A DNA stretch of 58,415 nucleotides from an uncultured Pseudohongiella sp. (GCA_902597095.1 CACJWK010000015.1:1-58415); one strand, 5' to 3'. Counted from the stretch's first letter, positions 45,468 to 56,062 are shown. Numbers and translations are program-made. Notes: a model not told the origin generated them from the letters alone.

Positions 45468-46898
45468 ATGAAGCTGGAAATGCCCTCTTTCCAAGAAGCC
45501 CGGATCCTGGTGGTTGGTGACGTCATGTTAGATCGTTACTGGCATGGCAGTGCGTCCCGAATTTCACCAGAAGCCCCGGTACCCGTCGTCAGGGTTGCCA
45601 ATCAGGAAGACCGCCCCGGAGGGGCTGGCAACGTTGCTCTCAACATCTCCGCTTTAGGAAGCGCAGCGCGTCTTGTTGGCATAGTGGGTGATGATGAGCC
45701 GGGAGAAGAGCTCGCCTCGCGGCTGACCGCCGCGGGTGTTCTATGCGATTTTTTTAAATGTGGTGACAAACCGACCATTACAAAGCTGAGGGTTATCAGC
45801 CAACATCAGCAGCTTATCAGGGCGGATTTTGAGCAGTCTTTCGCTGCAGAGGACAGCATAGGCCTTCTCGATAAGGCCAAGAACCATGTCGACGGAGCGC
45901 GGGCGATGGTGTTGTCCGACTATGCGAAGGGAGCGCTGCAGGACGTTGAATCTCTGATAGACCTCGGCCGGAAACACCAAATACCGATTATTGTCGATCC
46001 TAAAGGCACAAACTTTGACAAGTACCGTGGAGCGACGCTGATTACGCCAAATTTCGAAGAGTTTGAGGCGGTAGTGGGTCGCTGTGATAACGAAGCTGAT
46101 TTGGTGGACAAGGGGACTGCGCTTGTTGAAAGACTTGAGCTGGAAGCGATATTGGTAACTCGAGGGGAGCAGGGGATGACCTTAATCCGCCCGGGTTCGC
46201 CGGAGTTGCATCTGCCGGCGAAAGCGCAAGAGGTATTCGATGTTACAGGAGCAGGGGACACGGTGATTTCAGTACTGGCAGCTTCGCTTGCTGCGGGAAT
46301 TTTGCTGGCTGATGCAACAGCCCTGGCCAATCTTGCCGCGGGTCTTGTTGTTGGCAAATTGGGTACAGCAGCCATCAGTGGCCCAGAGCTCCGCCGGGCA
46401 GTTTTGGTTGAGCAGGACTCAGGGCGGGGAGTTATGACTTCTGAACAGCTTGCCATTACAGTTCAGGATGCAAGGGCCCATGGGGAAAAAATCGTTTTTA
46501 CCAATGGGTGTTTCGACATCATCCATGCCGGCCATGTGGGTTATCTTAACGAGGCGAAAAAGCTTGGCGACAAACTGGTGGTGGCGATTAATGATGATAA
46601 CTCTGTGCGTCGCCTGAAAGGTGTGGGTCGCCCAATTAATCCGGTAGAACGTCGTATGGCTGTGCTTGCCGGTCTTGAGGCGGTCGACTGGGTGGTGAGC
46701 TTCAAGGAGAACACGCCAGAAGCCCTGCTCGAATCGCTGCGGCCTGAAGTGCTGGTCAAAGGCGGGGATTACGGGATTGGTCAGGTTATCGGTGGCGATT
46801 TCGTCAGATCTTATGGCGGTGACGTCAAGGTGCTAGAGTTCCTCGATAACTGCTCGACTTCCGACATTGTCGACAAGATCACCCGGGCGCAGGATTAG
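45468..46898 (+). CDS. hldE: Bifunctional heptose-7-phosphate kinase/heptose-1-phosphate adenylyltransferase
   Basis: HldE makes ADP-heptose for WaaC and WaaF. From the ATG at 45468 the protein has 476 residues, matching E. coli. The N-terminal PfkB-type kinase domain shows 'ILVVGDVMLDRYWHGSASRI', 'RPGGAGNVALNISALG' and 'FDVTGAGDTVISVLAASLAA'. The C-terminal nucleotidyltransferase (about 340-476) has 'KIVFTNGCFDIIHAGHVGYL', with the HxGH site. The end overlaps the aldo/keto reductase gene tail to tail by 20 bases. Long in-frame sequence upstream of 45468 is not conserved. Confidence 0.97.
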   Translation: MKLEMPSFQEARILVVGDVMLDRYWHGSASRISPEAPVPVVRVANQEDRPGGAGNVALNISALGSAARLVGIVGDDEPGEELASRLTAAGVLCDFFKCGDKPTITKLRVISQHQQLIRADFEQSFAAEDSIGLLDKAKNHVDGARAMVLSDYAKGALQDVESLIDLGRKHQIPIIVDPKGTNFDKYRGATLITPNFEEFEAVVGRCDNEADLVDKGTALVERLELEAILVTRGEQGMTLIRPGSPELHLPAKAQEVFDVTGAGDTVISVLAASLAAGILLADATALANLAAGLVVGKLGTAAISGPELRRAVLVEQDSGRGVMTSEQLAITVQDARAHGEKIVFTNGCFDIIHAGHVGYLNEAKKLGDKLVVAINDDNSVRRLKGVGRPINPVERRMAVLAGLEAVDWVVSFKENTPEALLESLRPEVLVKGGDYGIGQVIGGDFVRSYGGDVKVLEFLDNCSTSDIVDKITRAQD

Positions 46899-47691
46899 AG
46901 GCGCTTTCTGCCTGACAATTAGCCGCCGCGTGAGCGTTACTGCGCAGATGAACCGGGTTGATTGTGCCGACAATGACGCTGCTGACGCCGGCCTTGCTCA
47001 GCACAAACTCTAATGCCAGCTCGTTTCCTCCCGGCTCATGCGCAATGTGGCCGCTGTCCAGAGCTTTTTTGACGATAATGGCCTTACCGGCGCGCTGGGC
47101 CAGATCAATCACCGGGCTTTCCCCTGTATGGCTTGGATTGTATGTCACCATTGCGATGTCACTCAGTGCCAAAGCGCGCTTGCCCCCCTCCGCTGTTTTG
47201 GTCGACATGCCCACCGCTCTGGTCAGTCCTTTTTCCTTAAGTCTCATCAGAGACTCAAGACAATCGGTGTGTTCAAGGATCTCCAGATCGTTTCCATCAG
47301 AGTGAATGAGAACCAGGTCCAGATAGTCGGTTTTTAGCCGACGTAAACTGCGCTCTACGCTTTCCCGGGTATGAGCGCCGGAGAAGTCAAAGTGCGATTC
47401 CCCGGCGCTGAACTCCTCTCCCACTTTTGTGCCGATGATCCAGTCCTGACGGTCCGGCAGTAATTTTCCGATTTTTTCCTCACTCGTCCCATAAGCCGGG
47501 GCGGTATCGATAAAATTGATACCAAGCGTTCTGGCTTCTTCGAACAAGGTACGAATTTCACGGTCGGAAGGCAGCTTAAAGCGATTGGGGTACTTCAGGC
47601 CTTGGTCACGACCGATTTTTACCGTGCCCAGACCAAGAGGCGATACCTGGATGCCCGTGTTCCCCAGCGGTCTTGGTGACAAGGGGATCAA
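46879..47691 (-). CDS. Aldo/keto reductase
   Basis: 270 residues of an NADPH-dependent aldo/keto reductase barrel. The catalytic tetrad is visible: Asp in 'NFIDTAPAYG', Tyr in the same segment, Lys in 'WIIGTKVG' and His in 'LVLIHSDGND'. Further features are 'VERSLRRLKTDYLDLVLI' and 'SSVIVGTINPVHLRSN' near the end. The substrate is unknown. Its start overlaps the preceding FAD oxidoreductase by 4 bases (ATGA), so the two probably work together. Both lie within the LPS region but have no evident LPS role. Confidence 0.9.
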   Translation of the reverse strand: MIPLSPRPLGNTGIQVSPLGLGTVKIGRDQGLKYPNRFKLPSDREIRTLFEEARTLGINFIDTAPAYGTSEEKIGKLLPDRQDWIIGTKVGEEFSAGESHFDFSGAHTRESVERSLRRLKTDYLDLVLIHSDGNDLEILEHTDCLESLMRLKEKGLTRAVGMSTKTAEGGKRALALSDIAMVTYNPSHTGESPVIDLAQRAGKAIIVKKALDSGHIAHEPGGNELALEFVLSKAGVSSVIVGTINPVHLRSNAHAAANCQAESASNPAPG

Positions 47692-48902
47692 GCTGAATTC
47701 TCCAGGTTCCAGCGGGAATCTCCCAGCCGCGCCGGCTCAAAGTCCGCTTCTGAAATCCAGTCTGCGGGACTAGGTGATGGTCTGATTCTATCCGCCATCA
47801 GATTTTGTAAAATTTGTTCTCCCAGCGCAGGCGTCAGGGTCAGCTTGGTAGGCCAGGCAACCAGTATATTCTTGTCTCGCAAAAAATAGGCGTCATCGGG
47901 ACGGTGATTGTCGTTAATGTTTGCTTCGGACCGGTTAATCGTGAAGCATTGCCATTCTGCCGAGGAACAGTCCAGCCAGGGAAACTCCCTGCTGATTGCG
48001 TATTGTGCCGCTGTGATCTGTTCTGTCTCAGATTTGCCCACACCACTTTCGGCAATTTCACCTCCCAGATACCAGACAGTATTGCCATTGACATCCTGAT
48101 GTGACGTGACGGTCAGTCTCGGTGTGAGACTGAAGCTGTCGCCTATGCAGTGCACGTAGAGTCGGGGCAGGTCTCTTTGTTTTAAGTACACCATATTGAG
48201 GGGGCGTGTCTGCGCTTCGGCGTTCGCAAGCCCGGCGGCCTTGATGAGCGATGCGTTGCCCTCTCCGGCGGTGAAAATAAAGCGCTTAGCGCTCAAATAA
48301 ATGTTGCGGCCGCGATGGGCAACAACGGCAACTCTGTCCTGATGTGGATTGCTAGTTTCGAAGCTTACGCCTGAACCTGGCAGGGAGAAGATAGCGCCGT
48401 GTTGCTTCGACGCAAGAGTTTTAACCAGGCTTTCGCTGTCGACAACGAAGTCAGGTAGCTGATACAGGCTTCCCTTTACAGAAGCGTTTTGAAAGAAGGG
48501 CGGATAACTGTCGGGCGCGACCGCCTCAACGCGTCCACGCAGGCTTTTGCTGCCCAAAAATGCTATTAATTTTGATCGTAGGCTGGCGTTCGACCACATG
48601 TAGTAATGATCACATAGAACCCGGGTGCCACGCAGGTCGAGTTCGCCACTACCATCGAGACAGGCCCGCCAGCGAGTGGGCATATCTGCGATTGCTTGCG
48701 CTGCGCTGCTCAGCGCGCCCTGCAGGGCATACTTCAGTCCGCCATGAATGATTCCCTGCGAAGCCAGAGTCTGCGCTCCGCCGAGTGACTCCTTTTCAAA
48801 CAGAATGGCTTGATAGCCAGCGCTGCGTACAGCATTGAGTAACCAAAGTCCGGCTACGCCGCCGCCGAATATGACGATGTCAGTTGAATAGCGCAGTGTC
48901 AT
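47688..48902 (-). CDS. FAD-dependent oxidoreductase (DAO/GlpA-like)
   Basis: 404 residues. The N-terminal dinucleotide-binding 'TDIVIFGGGVAGLWLLNAV' and the family 'LGGAQTLASQGIIHGGLKYA' place it with glycerol-3-phosphate dehydrogenase and D-amino acid oxidase-like flavoproteins. The FAD-binding end 'RDKNILVAWPTKLTLTPAL' is also seen. No substrate can be named. It is translationally coupled to the aldo/keto reductase at 46879. The two are on the opposite strand to hldE and waaA. Confidence 0.85.
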   Translation of the reverse strand: MTLRYSTDIVIFGGGVAGLWLLNAVRSAGYQAILFEKESLGGAQTLASQGIIHGGLKYALQGALSSAAQAIADMPTRWRACLDGSGELDLRGTRVLCDHYYMWSNASLRSKLIAFLGSKSLRGRVEAVAPDSYPPFFQNASVKGSLYQLPDFVVDSESLVKTLASKQHGAIFSLPGSGVSFETSNPHQDRVAVVAHRGRNIYLSAKRFIFTAGEGNASLIKAAGLANAEAQTRPLNMVYLKQRDLPRLYVHCIGDSFSLTPRLTVTSHQDVNGNTVWYLGGEIAESGVGKSETEQITAAQYAISREFPWLDCSSAEWQCFTINRSEANINDNHRPDDAYFLRDKNILVAWPTKLTLTPALGEQILQNLMADRIRPSPSPADWISEADFEPARLGDSRWNLENSA

Positions 48903-49017
48903 TGGTTACCTTTGGGCCAAGTAAAACAAGGCAGAGTATATCGACATAAAGCCTTTTTTCCCATCGGCCCCAAACGATGGATCAGCCCGCAAGGGCCCCG
49001 GATGTGACACTTTACTT

Positions 49018-50313
49018 ATGTGGCGATTGTTCTATAGCCTGCTACTGATATTCTCGCTCCCTTTTATTGTTCTCCGTCTGCTGATCAGGTCAGTTGCTAA
49101 CCCGGCCTATCGAGCGCGGATTGGCGAACGGTTTTCTTTTTTTGAAGCGCCGGAAATTGACAAGGCAAACACAACCCAGATTTGGCTGCATGCTGTTTCA
49201 GTGGGTGAGACGGTGGCAGCTTTGCCGCTGGTAAAATCCCTTCAGGCGAAGCACGCCAATTTACGATTCGTCATTACCACTACAACGCCGACAGGCTCGG
49301 ACCGGGTTCGCAGCTTGTTTGGAGAGACTGTCTTCCACGTGTACGCACCCTATGATCTGAACTTCGTGCTGCGCCGCTTCCTGAAGAAGATCCAGCCGGA
49401 CCTATTGATACTGATGGAGACCGAACTGTGGCCGAATACGATTGCCGCTTGCCAACGGCTGGGGATAAAGATTCTGCTGGCTAATGCCAGGCTTTCTGAA
49501 AAATCAGCGCTGGGTTATCGCCGGATCGCTTCACTGTCGCGCCAGATGCTCAGCGCAGTTGATGCGATTGCCGCACAGTCTCAGCAGGATGTCGAGCGAC
49601 TGGTTGCTCTCGGTGCCGAGCGCAATTCGACAGCAGTAACCGGAAGCCTGAAGTTTTATCTGGAGACGGCCCCTCATCTAAGTGACCGGAACCACGAAGC
49701 CGAGCCCTTTCTTTCTGTTCGGCAGTCGGGGCGCCAGGTCGTTGTGTTTGCCAGCACCAGGGAGGGAGAAGAAGCGATTATCCTGCGGGCTCTCAGTGGC
49801 CTGATGACGCTTCCGGATGCGCCGCTGTGCCTGCTTATTCCGCGTCATCCGGAACGGTTCGATCAGGTGGCAGCACTTGCCCGGCAGCAGGGATTTGCAG
49901 TTCAGCGCAGGAGCAGTGCTGAATCCATAGCGCCGGAAACGCAGATCCTGCTGGGCGATTCTATGGGCGAGATGATGGATTACTATGGATTGGGCCACAT
50001 TGCTTTTGTCGGTGGCAGTCTTGTAGATACCGGATGCCATAACGTTCTGGAACCTGCTGCCTGCAGCCTGCCGGTTCTGATCGGTCCTTCTCAATTTAAC
50101 TTTGCCAGTATTTGCAGACAGCTTGAAACAGCCGAAGCTCTGATGACCGTCAAAGATGCTGCTGACCTGACAGATCAGCTGCGTCTGCTCTTGGCCGACC
50201 CCGATCTAAGAAAGAGAATGGGGGATGCCGGAAAACAATTGATTCGGTCGAATAGGACTGCCCTGCCACAGGTGGAAGCCAGGATCGCAGCGCTGTTGGG
50301 GCTTGCAGGGTAA
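49018..50313 (+). CDS. waaA: 3-deoxy-D-manno-octulosonic acid (Kdo) transferase
   Basis: WaaA adds Kdo residues to lipid IVA, the acceptor for WaaC. The 431-residue GT-B protein has one N-terminal membrane helix ('FYSLLLIFSLPFIVLRLL') and the family motifs 'IWLHAVSVGETVAALPLVKS', 'ILMETELWPNTIAACQRLG', 'FASTREGEEAIILRAL', 'GDSMGEMMDYYGLGHIAFVG' and 'GCHNVLEPAACSLPVLIG', and ends at the usual length. It completes the Kdo/heptose core machinery of the window. Confidence 0.95.
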   Translation: MWRLFYSLLLIFSLPFIVLRLLIRSVANPAYRARIGERFSFFEAPEIDKANTTQIWLHAVSVGETVAALPLVKSLQAKHANLRFVITTTTPTGSDRVRSLFGETVFHVYAPYDLNFVLRRFLKKIQPDLLILMETELWPNTIAACQRLGIKILLANARLSEKSALGYRRIASLSRQMLSAVDAIAAQSQQDVERLVALGAERNSTAVTGSLKFYLETAPHLSDRNHEAEPFLSVRQSGRQVVVFASTREGEEAIILRALSGLMTLPDAPLCLLIPRHPERFDQVAALARQQGFAVQRRSSAESIAPETQILLGDSMGEMMDYYGLGHIAFVGGSLVDTGCHNVLEPAACSLPVLIGPSQFNFASICRQLETAEALMTVKDAADLTDQLRLLLADPDLRKRMGDAGKQLIRSNRTALPQVEARIAALLGLAG

Positions 50314-50333
50314 CTACGAGGAGCGAAAGCCGC

Positions 50334-51650
50334 TCAGGTGGCAGAAGTCAGATTCTCTGCGCCGTCAGCAGTGACGCAAACATTGTCCTCAATCCGGATT
50401 CCGCCCAGGGGATACAGCTGTTCGATGAGATCCCAATTGTATGTTCCGCTGCGATCACTCTGCCGCTCTGTCTCAAGGAGTAAAGGAATAAAGTAGCAAC
50501 CGGGTTCTATGGTAAACACCATACTCTCTGCGCATTGCCGGGTATGACGCAACATGGGGGAATGAGCAGGGGGGGCGAGTATGTCGCCGCGCAGATTCTG
50601 CTGATAGCCCGCCACATCGTGAACCTGAATACCCAGCAGATGACCAACCCCGTGGGGCATAAACCGATGCACAATCTCTCGCTCTAACAGCTCAGATGCC
50701 GTGCCCCGACAGATGGCAACATGGGTCAGCAGTTCGGCGATTTCTGCCAGAGCCGTGAGATGAAGATCAACATAGGAAAGCCCGGGCCTTACTGTTGCAA
50801 CCAGCTTGTCCTTTATGGATTCCATCCCGGCTAGCAGGGCGTCGAATACAGGATGTATGTCTTTGCTCACCGAAGTTCTGGTGATGTCGGACCCGTACCC
50901 ACGCACCCGGTATCCAGCGTCAATCAATAACACCCGGTTGCCACCCTGATGCTGCCGGCGCTTGTTCTGATAGTGCAGGATAGCCGCTTTCTCGTTCAGC
51001 GCGACAATGTTCGTGTAGGGGGTTTCGTCTTCCAGAATACCGCAGGTCGTGAGGTAAGCCATATGGATGTCATATTCCGAGCCTCCCGCCAGAAAGCACT
51101 CTCGAGCTGCGCTGTGACCAATCAGGGCCAGCCGGTTCGCGACCCGCAGTTGATCCAGTTCATAGTCGGTTTTGTAGGCGCGCTGATAATCGAGGCAAGC
51201 CAGCAACGCCTGAGGATTGCTGAGAGCATCGGGCACACCCAAGGCTTCTGCGAGAGCGCGATTGTTACCCAGAAACACATAGTTTCCCGCAATCTGTTCA
51301 ATCAGCGCTGTCTCACTGGTGAGGCGGACCACCTCAAAGCAGTCACTCCAGGCCGGGTCGGACACAATATCCTGCTCATACCAGTAGTCATCAGGGACGA
51401 CCTGGTAATAAACCGGCTTATGGCCGGGGCGAATGCACAGCATCTGACCTGGCCGGTTCACGTCAATCCAGTGCAGGAAGTGTCCATTAGCCTGAAAGGC
51501 AATGCCTCGGTCATCGGCATAATAGTGTTGTTCGCTGCCGCTGTAGAGCAGCACGCCGTCAGGCGGTTGTTCATCAAAAACACTCAGGAGCGCGCTTTCA
51601 TAATTCGTCTGAAGTTGGCTCATATGATCTTTATAGCGTGCTGCGATCAC
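50334..51650 (-). CDS. pepQ: Xaa-Pro dipeptidase (prolidase)
   Basis: 438 residues from a GTG at 51650. I keep this start because 'RYKDHMSQLQTNYESAL' aligns with the N-terminus of E. coli PepQ, which an ATG at 51623 would cut. The C-terminal pita-bread metallopeptidase domain carries the dinuclear metal ligands: Asp in 'VLLIDAGYRVRGYGSDITR', His in 'MPHGVGHLLGIQVHDVAG', Glu in 'MVFTIEPGCYFI' and Glu in 'GGIRIEDNVCV'. PepQ hydrolyses dipeptides with a C-terminal proline and also organophosphate bonds. Divergent from the MAPEG gene. Confidence 0.93.
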   Translation of the reverse strand: MIAARYKDHMSQLQTNYESALLSVFDEQPPDGVLLYSGSEQHYYADDRGIAFQANGHFLHWIDVNRPGQMLCIRPGHKPVYYQVVPDDYWYEQDIVSDPAWSDCFEVVRLTSETALIEQIAGNYVFLGNNRALAEALGVPDALSNPQALLACLDYQRAYKTDYELDQLRVANRLALIGHSAARECFLAGGSEYDIHMAYLTTCGILEDETPYTNIVALNEKAAILHYQNKRRQHQGGNRVLLIDAGYRVRGYGSDITRTSVSKDIHPVFDALLAGMESIKDKLVATVRPGLSYVDLHLTALAEIAELLTHVAICRGTASELLEREIVHRFMPHGVGHLLGIQVHDVAGYQQNLRGDILAPPAHSPMLRHTRQCAESMVFTIEPGCYFIPLLLETERQSDRSGTYNWDLIEQLYPLGGIRIEDNVCVTADGAENLTSAT

Positions 51651-51794
51651 TGCAAATTCCTTCGGGAGAGTGGCAAGTCTGACAAAGCAGTTCGCCCAGG
51701 GTTTTCTGTTTTATCCACCAAGATAGAATTATACTGAACTCCAATATGCGCGCCATGTTCTTCAATGCAGGCTTTATAGTGAGGAAGATAACTA

Positions 51795-52202
51795 ATGCTT
51801 TATCCCATGTTTTTCATGGTCATGCTGACTTTTGTGACTTTGCTTTTCACGCTGCGGATACGCTTGGCTTCCGTTCGCAGAGGTGATGTGTCACTGAGTT
51901 ACTACTCCATGTTTCAAGGTGAAGAGATTCCCGATTTGGTCATCAAGACCAGCAGGAATGTGGCAAACCTCTTTGAAGTGCCGGTGTTGTTTTATGCAGC
52001 AGGCGTTCTGTACGTTGCCCTTGAAATGTCTGATACGGTCCCAGTGACACTGGCCTGGATATTTGTGACTGCCCGCGTGATTCATACCGGAATACATCTC
52101 AGTTACAACAATGTCATGCACAGGCTGATTGTGTTTGGCCTGGGGAATCTGTCGGTTCTTGGCATGTGGATATCGATAGTGTCATCGGCAGGCGCCGCTT
52201 AG
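51795..52202 (+). CDS. MAPEG family integral membrane protein
   Basis: 135 residues, four hydrophobic helices (about 4-22, 60-77, 82-97, 112-130). The pattern resembles the MAPEG (membrane-associated eicosanoid and glutathione metabolism) family, with '[20 protein letters not shown]' carrying an R-N-x-x-N-x-x-E-x-P motif, then '[19 protein letters not shown]'. The bacterial members are of unknown function; some conjugate glutathione. GAGGA stands before the ATG. It is followed 22 bases later by the YbjQ-family gene. Confidence 0.85.
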   Translation: MLYPMFFMVMLTFVTLLFTLRIRLASVRRGDVSLSYYSMFQGEEIPDLVIKTSRNVANLFEVPVLFYAAGVLYVALEMSDTVPVTLAWIFVTARVIHTGIHLSYNNVMHRLIVFGLGNLSVLGMWISIVSSAGAA

Positions 52203-52224
52203 TAAAAGATCAGGAGAGGAAGAG

Positions 52225-52554
52225 ATGATTCGCACAACAACCAATACCCTAGAAGGCAGGGAGATTGAGGAATATCTCGGTGTGGTGATTGGGGAAGCCA
52301 TTCTGGGTGCCAATATTTTTAAGGACTTATTCGGCGCAGTGCGTGACATTGTTGGCGGTCGGGCTGGAGCCTATGAAGATGAACTTGGCAAAGCCAGAGA
52401 CATCGCGTTTCAGGAAATGGAACAGGAAGCTGTCAGCCTTGGCGCCAACGCGGTCATTGGCATCGACATTGACTACGAGGTAGTTGGCCAGAAAGGCGGT
52501 ATGATGATGGTGAGCGTGAGCGGTACCGCGGTTAAAGTGAAACCCAGGGAGTGA
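52225..52554 (+). CDS. YbjQ/UPF0145 family protein
   Basis: 109 residues with the family core: '[20 protein letters not shown]', '[20 protein letters not shown]', '[20 protein letters not shown]' and 'VIGIDIDYE'. These proteins form pentamers; the family has been called putative heavy-metal-binding, but the function is not settled. AGGAGAGG precedes the ATG. The gene runs with the MAPEG gene and converges on gcvP. Confidence 0.93.
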   Translation: MIRTTTNTLEGREIEEYLGVVIGEAILGANIFKDLFGAVRDIVGGRAGAYEDELGKARDIAFQEMEQEAVSLGANAVIGIDIDYEVVGQKGGMMMVSVSGTAVKVKPRE

Positions 52555-52633
52555 ATATTCGCGAAAGAGGCGTATGGGCCGCGCTCATGGAGTGACAGGC
52601 GCAGACCTGAGCTGACGGGATACTGAAGCAGAC

Positions 52634-52660
52634 TCTGCCTCACACTTACTGTGAGGCAGA
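52634..52660. terminator. Perfect hairpin around the gcvP stop codon
   Basis: TCTGCCTCAC (52634-52643) and GTGAGGCAGA (52651-52660) pair perfectly over 10 bases around the loop ACTTACT. The gcvP stop codon (TAA on the minus strand, 52646-52648) lies in the loop. There is no U-run in either direction, so it may act as a Rho-independent-like pause or as an mRNA 3' end stabiliser. Neither is shown. Confidence 0.4.
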
Positions 52661-55579
52661 AACTACTTCGTAGTTTTCGATGGCGGGGCAGGCGCAGAAC
52701 AGATTCCTGTCCCCGTAGACATTGTCAATGCGATTGACGCTTGGCCAGTATTTGGATTCGACCGGTCCGCCCAGAGGGTTGACGCCCTGTGCTTTGGTGT
52801 ATGGCCGCTGCCAGTCGTCATCAAGCAGATCCTCGATGGTATGCGGCGCATTCTTCAAAGGGTTATTTTCAGCATCGATCTGGCCCGCCTCAACCTGAGC
52901 GATTTCCTCACGAATTTTGACCATAGCCTCAATAAACTTGTCCAGCTCCTCTTTCGATTCACTCTCTGTAGGTTCTATCATCAGCGTGCCCGCCACCGGG
53001 AATGACATGGTGGGCGCATGAAAGCCGAAATCCATCAGTCGCTTGGCGACATCTTCTTCGGTGATTCCAGAGGCTTGTTTTAATGGGCGCATGTCGATGA
53101 TGCACTCGTGGGCAACCATGCCCCCACGTCCTGTGTACAGCACGGGAAAATGAGGCGCCAGTTTCGCGGCAATGTAGTTGGCGCTCAGAATGGCAACCTG
53201 AGTCGCTTTCAGCAGCCCTCCGGCTCCCATCATTGTGATGTACATCCAGGAGATTGGCAGAATTCCGCAGCTTCCCCAGGGGGCCGCCGAGACGGCGCTG
53301 TTGCCGGAATTGGGGCCTTCGAGTTCAATCAGGGGATGATTGGCCAAATAAGGAGCCAGGTGTGACTTTACACCAATGGGTCCCATGCCGGGCCCGCCAC
53401 CTCCATGAGGAATGCAGAATGTTTTATGCAGGTTGACGTGAGAAACGTCTGCCCCGATCTCGGCTGGTTTGGTAACAGCGACCTGGGCATTCAGGTTTGC
53501 TCCGTCCATATATACCTGTCCCCCGTGCTTATGGACGGTCTGACAGATATCTTTCACTGCCCCCTCAAAAACCCCATGAGTTGACGGATAGGTAATCATC
53601 AAAGCGGCCAGAGTCTCGGTGTGCTCCTCGGCTTTCTTTGTAAGGTCATCCAGATCGATATTGCCGTCTTCGTCACAGGCTACCAGTACAACCTGCATGC
53701 CGATCATCTGCGCGCTGGCCGGATTAGTGCCATGGGCTGAGGTAGGGATCAGGCATATATTGCGTTCTTGTTCGCCTTGCGCATCAAGATACTTTCGAAT
53801 CGCCAGCAGGCCCGCATATTCACCCTGAGCGCCAGAGTTAGGTTGCATGCTGATCGCATCGAACCCCGTGATTTCTCGCAGCATGGCTTCCAGTCCGCTT
53901 ATCAATTCCTGATAGCCTTGCATCTGAGAAAGGGGTGTGAACGGGTGAGGCTTTGAAAATTCCGGCCAGGTTACCGGTATCATTTCTGCAGCGGCATTGA
54001 GCTTCATGGTGCAGGAACCCAGTGCGATCATCGAATGGGTCAGGGAGATATCCTTGTTTTCCAGCTTCTTCAGGTAGCGCATCATGTCTGTTTCGCTGTG
54101 GTAGCGGTTAAAAACAGGATGGGTGAGGAATGGCGTCTTGCGCTGAAGGCCAGAGGGAATGACAGACTTTATCTGTCCAGATTCGATTTGCTTGTCGATC
54201 TCCGATACAGAAAGTGACTCTCCGTCAGTGCCCAGAACAATTCGCCAGAGGGTGTTGATCTCGCCCTCGCTGGTACATTCATCCAGGCTGATACCAATCG
54301 TCTGGTGGCTCGCGATACGGTCAAGACGCAGATTGACAGAAGTGTCGGATGCGCGCTGCGCTATCTGCATGGCTTGATCTTCGCTGACTTCCAGAGTCAG
54401 CGTGTCGAAATAGGTCTCATTCGCCAGAGAGACTCCCTGGCTTTTCAGGCCATACGCCAGAATCGCAGTCAGGCGATGAATTCGGCTGGCGATGCGTTTG
54501 CTTCCCTCGGGTCCATGATACATGGCATAGAAACCCGCTATATTGGCAAGCAGAACTTGTGCTGTGCAGATGTTGCTATTGGCTTTCTCACGGCGGATAT
54601 GCTGTTCGCGGGTTTGCAGCGCCATGCGATAGGCCTGCTTGCCTCGTCCATCTTTGGAGACTCCGATGATCCGTCCTGGCACAGCCCTCTTGTAATCATC
54701 ACGTGTTGCGAAGTAGGCCGCATGGGGGCCACCATAGCCCATTGGCACCCCGAAACGCTGGGTGCTTCCGAGGACGACATCAGCGCCCATTTCTCCGGGC
54801 GGCTTGAGTAAGGCCAGGCTCATCAGATCAGCCGCCACCAGGGCAATAGCTTTGTGCTCATGGAGCTTCTCGGTTGCCGTGCTGAGATCGCTGAAGTCGC
54901 CCAGCGCTGAAGGATATTGAAAGAGTGCTCCGAACAGCTCTGAGCAATCGACTTGTTCGAAGTTGCCTATTATCAGCTCAAATCCAAAACACGATGCGCG
55001 GGTTTTCAGAACATCGATAGTCTGCGGGAAGCAGGCGGCATCCACGTAGAATTTGTTGGCGCCGCGATTCTTGCTTACCCGCTTGGCAAGTGCCATGCCT
55101 TCGGCCGCTGCCGTTGCTTCGTCAAGTAAAGAGGCGTTTGCCAGTTCCATGCCGGTGAGATCCAGAACCATTTGCTGGTAGTTCAGCAAACTTTCCAGTC
55201 GGCCCTGAGAAATCTCTGGCTGGTAGGGTGTGTAGGCGGTATACCAACCCGGATTTTCCAGCACGTTTCTGAGAATTACATTGGGAGTCAGCGTGTCGTA
55301 GTAGCCCAGCCCGATGAAGGAACGGTTGTGTTGATTTTTGCCGGCAAGCTGTTTGAGCGCAGCTAGCGCAGTGTCTTCATTCATCGCAGCGGGCAAACTG
55401 AGTGGCTTATCAAGCGCAATGGCAGCGGGGACGGTTTTTTCAACCAGCCTTTCCAGAGAGTCGAGGCCCAACTCATGGAGCATACGGTTAATGCTTTCGG
55501 TGTCTGGGCCGATGTGGCGCCCGATAAATTCGTTTTGATGCTGCAAGGATTCAAGACTATGGGGCTGCTTGGGGTGCAT
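52646..55579 (-). CDS. gcvP: Glycine dehydrogenase (decarboxylating), P protein
   Basis: The P protein decarboxylates glycine with PLP and passes the aminomethyl group to GcvH lipoamide. The 977-residue length is the full fused form, with both the N-terminal half (about 1-480) and the C-terminal PLP-binding half. The PLP lysine lies in '[20 protein letters not shown]' near residue 710, next to the glycine-rich loop. It also has '[20 protein letters not shown]' and '[19 protein letters not shown]'. It ends the leftward gcvT-gcvH-gcvP operon. Confidence 0.98.
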   Translation of the reverse strand: MHPKQPHSLESLQHQNEFIGRHIGPDTESINRMLHELGLDSLERLVEKTVPAAIALDKPLSLPAAMNEDTALAALKQLAGKNQHNRSFIGLGYYDTLTPNVILRNVLENPGWYTAYTPYQPEISQGRLESLLNYQQMVLDLTGMELANASLLDEATAAAEGMALAKRVSKNRGANKFYVDAACFPQTIDVLKTRASCFGFELIIGNFEQVDCSELFGALFQYPSALGDFSDLSTATEKLHEHKAIALVAADLMSLALLKPPGEMGADVVLGSTQRFGVPMGYGGPHAAYFATRDDYKRAVPGRIIGVSKDGRGKQAYRMALQTREQHIRREKANSNICTAQVLLANIAGFYAMYHGPEGSKRIASRIHRLTAILAYGLKSQGVSLANETYFDTLTLEVSEDQAMQIAQRASDTSVNLRLDRIASHQTIGISLDECTSEGEINTLWRIVLGTDGESLSVSEIDKQIESGQIKSVIPSGLQRKTPFLTHPVFNRYHSETDMMRYLKKLENKDISLTHSMIALGSCTMKLNAAAEMIPVTWPEFSKPHPFTPLSQMQGYQELISGLEAMLREITGFDAISMQPNSGAQGEYAGLLAIRKYLDAQGEQERNICLIPTSAHGTNPASAQMIGMQVVLVACDEDGNIDLDDLTKKAEEHTETLAALMITYPSTHGVFEGAVKDICQTVHKHGGQVYMDGANLNAQVAVTKPAEIGADVSHVNLHKTFCIPHGGGGPGMGPIGVKSHLAPYLANHPLIELEGPNSGNSAVSAAPWGSCGILPISWMYITMMGAGGLLKATQVAILSANYIAAKLAPHFPVLYTGRGGMVAHECIIDMRPLKQASGITEEDVAKRLMDFGFHAPTMSFPVAGTLMIEPTESESKEELDKFIEAMVKIREEIAQVEAGQIDAENNPLKNAPHTIEDLLDDDWQRPYTKAQGVNPLGGPVESKYWPSVNRIDNVYGDRNLFCACPAIENYEVVSASQ

Positions 55580-55672
55580 TGGTTCTCTCTTTGGCTTGGT
55601 TAGTGACGGAGGAGGGCTTGTGGGTGCGATGCACCCCTTCTTCTAACGCTGACTGGTTTCGGCACTCGAAGC

Positions 55673-56062
55673 CTAGTCGTCGTCGCAATGGTCTGCATAA
55701 GCATCAGCGTCCATGAGCTCGTCCAGCTCAACGCCATCGCTGATGGCTATTTTGAAAAACCAGCCATTGTCATAGGGGCTAGCATTCACCGTTTCCGGAG
55801 CATCCAGCAGGGCCTCATTGATCTCGGTGACTTCACCGCTCAGCGGGCTGTAGACGTCGGATGCCGCTTTCACAGACTCCACTACGGCCACTTCCTCTCT
55901 GGCGTTCACGGTGGCTCCGAGCTCCGGGAGTTCAACGAACACGATGTCGCCGAGCGCTTCCTGAGCGTGATCACTGATGCCGACGGTTGCGATGCCATTG
56001 TCGTCAACACTGACCCATTCATGAGATTCAGTGTATCTTAAATCTTCAATGATTTTGCTCAA
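55673..56062 (-). CDS. gcvH: Glycine cleavage system H protein
   Basis: GcvH is the lipoyl-carrying shuttle of the glycine cleavage system. The TTG at 56062 gives 129 residues, exactly the E. coli length, starting '[16 protein letters not shown]' in the family style. A GTG at 56080 would add six residues not found in the family. Conserved parts are '[20 protein letters not shown]' and '[19 protein letters not shown]', with the lipoyl lysine in 'ESVKAASD' near residue 64. It lies between gcvT and gcvP. Confidence 0.95.
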   Translation of the reverse strand: MSKIIEDLRYTESHEWVSVDDNGIATVGISDHAQEALGDIVFVELPELGATVNAREEVAVVESVKAASDVYSPLSGEVTEINEALLDAPETVNASPYDNGWFFKIAISDGVELDELMDADAYADHCDDD

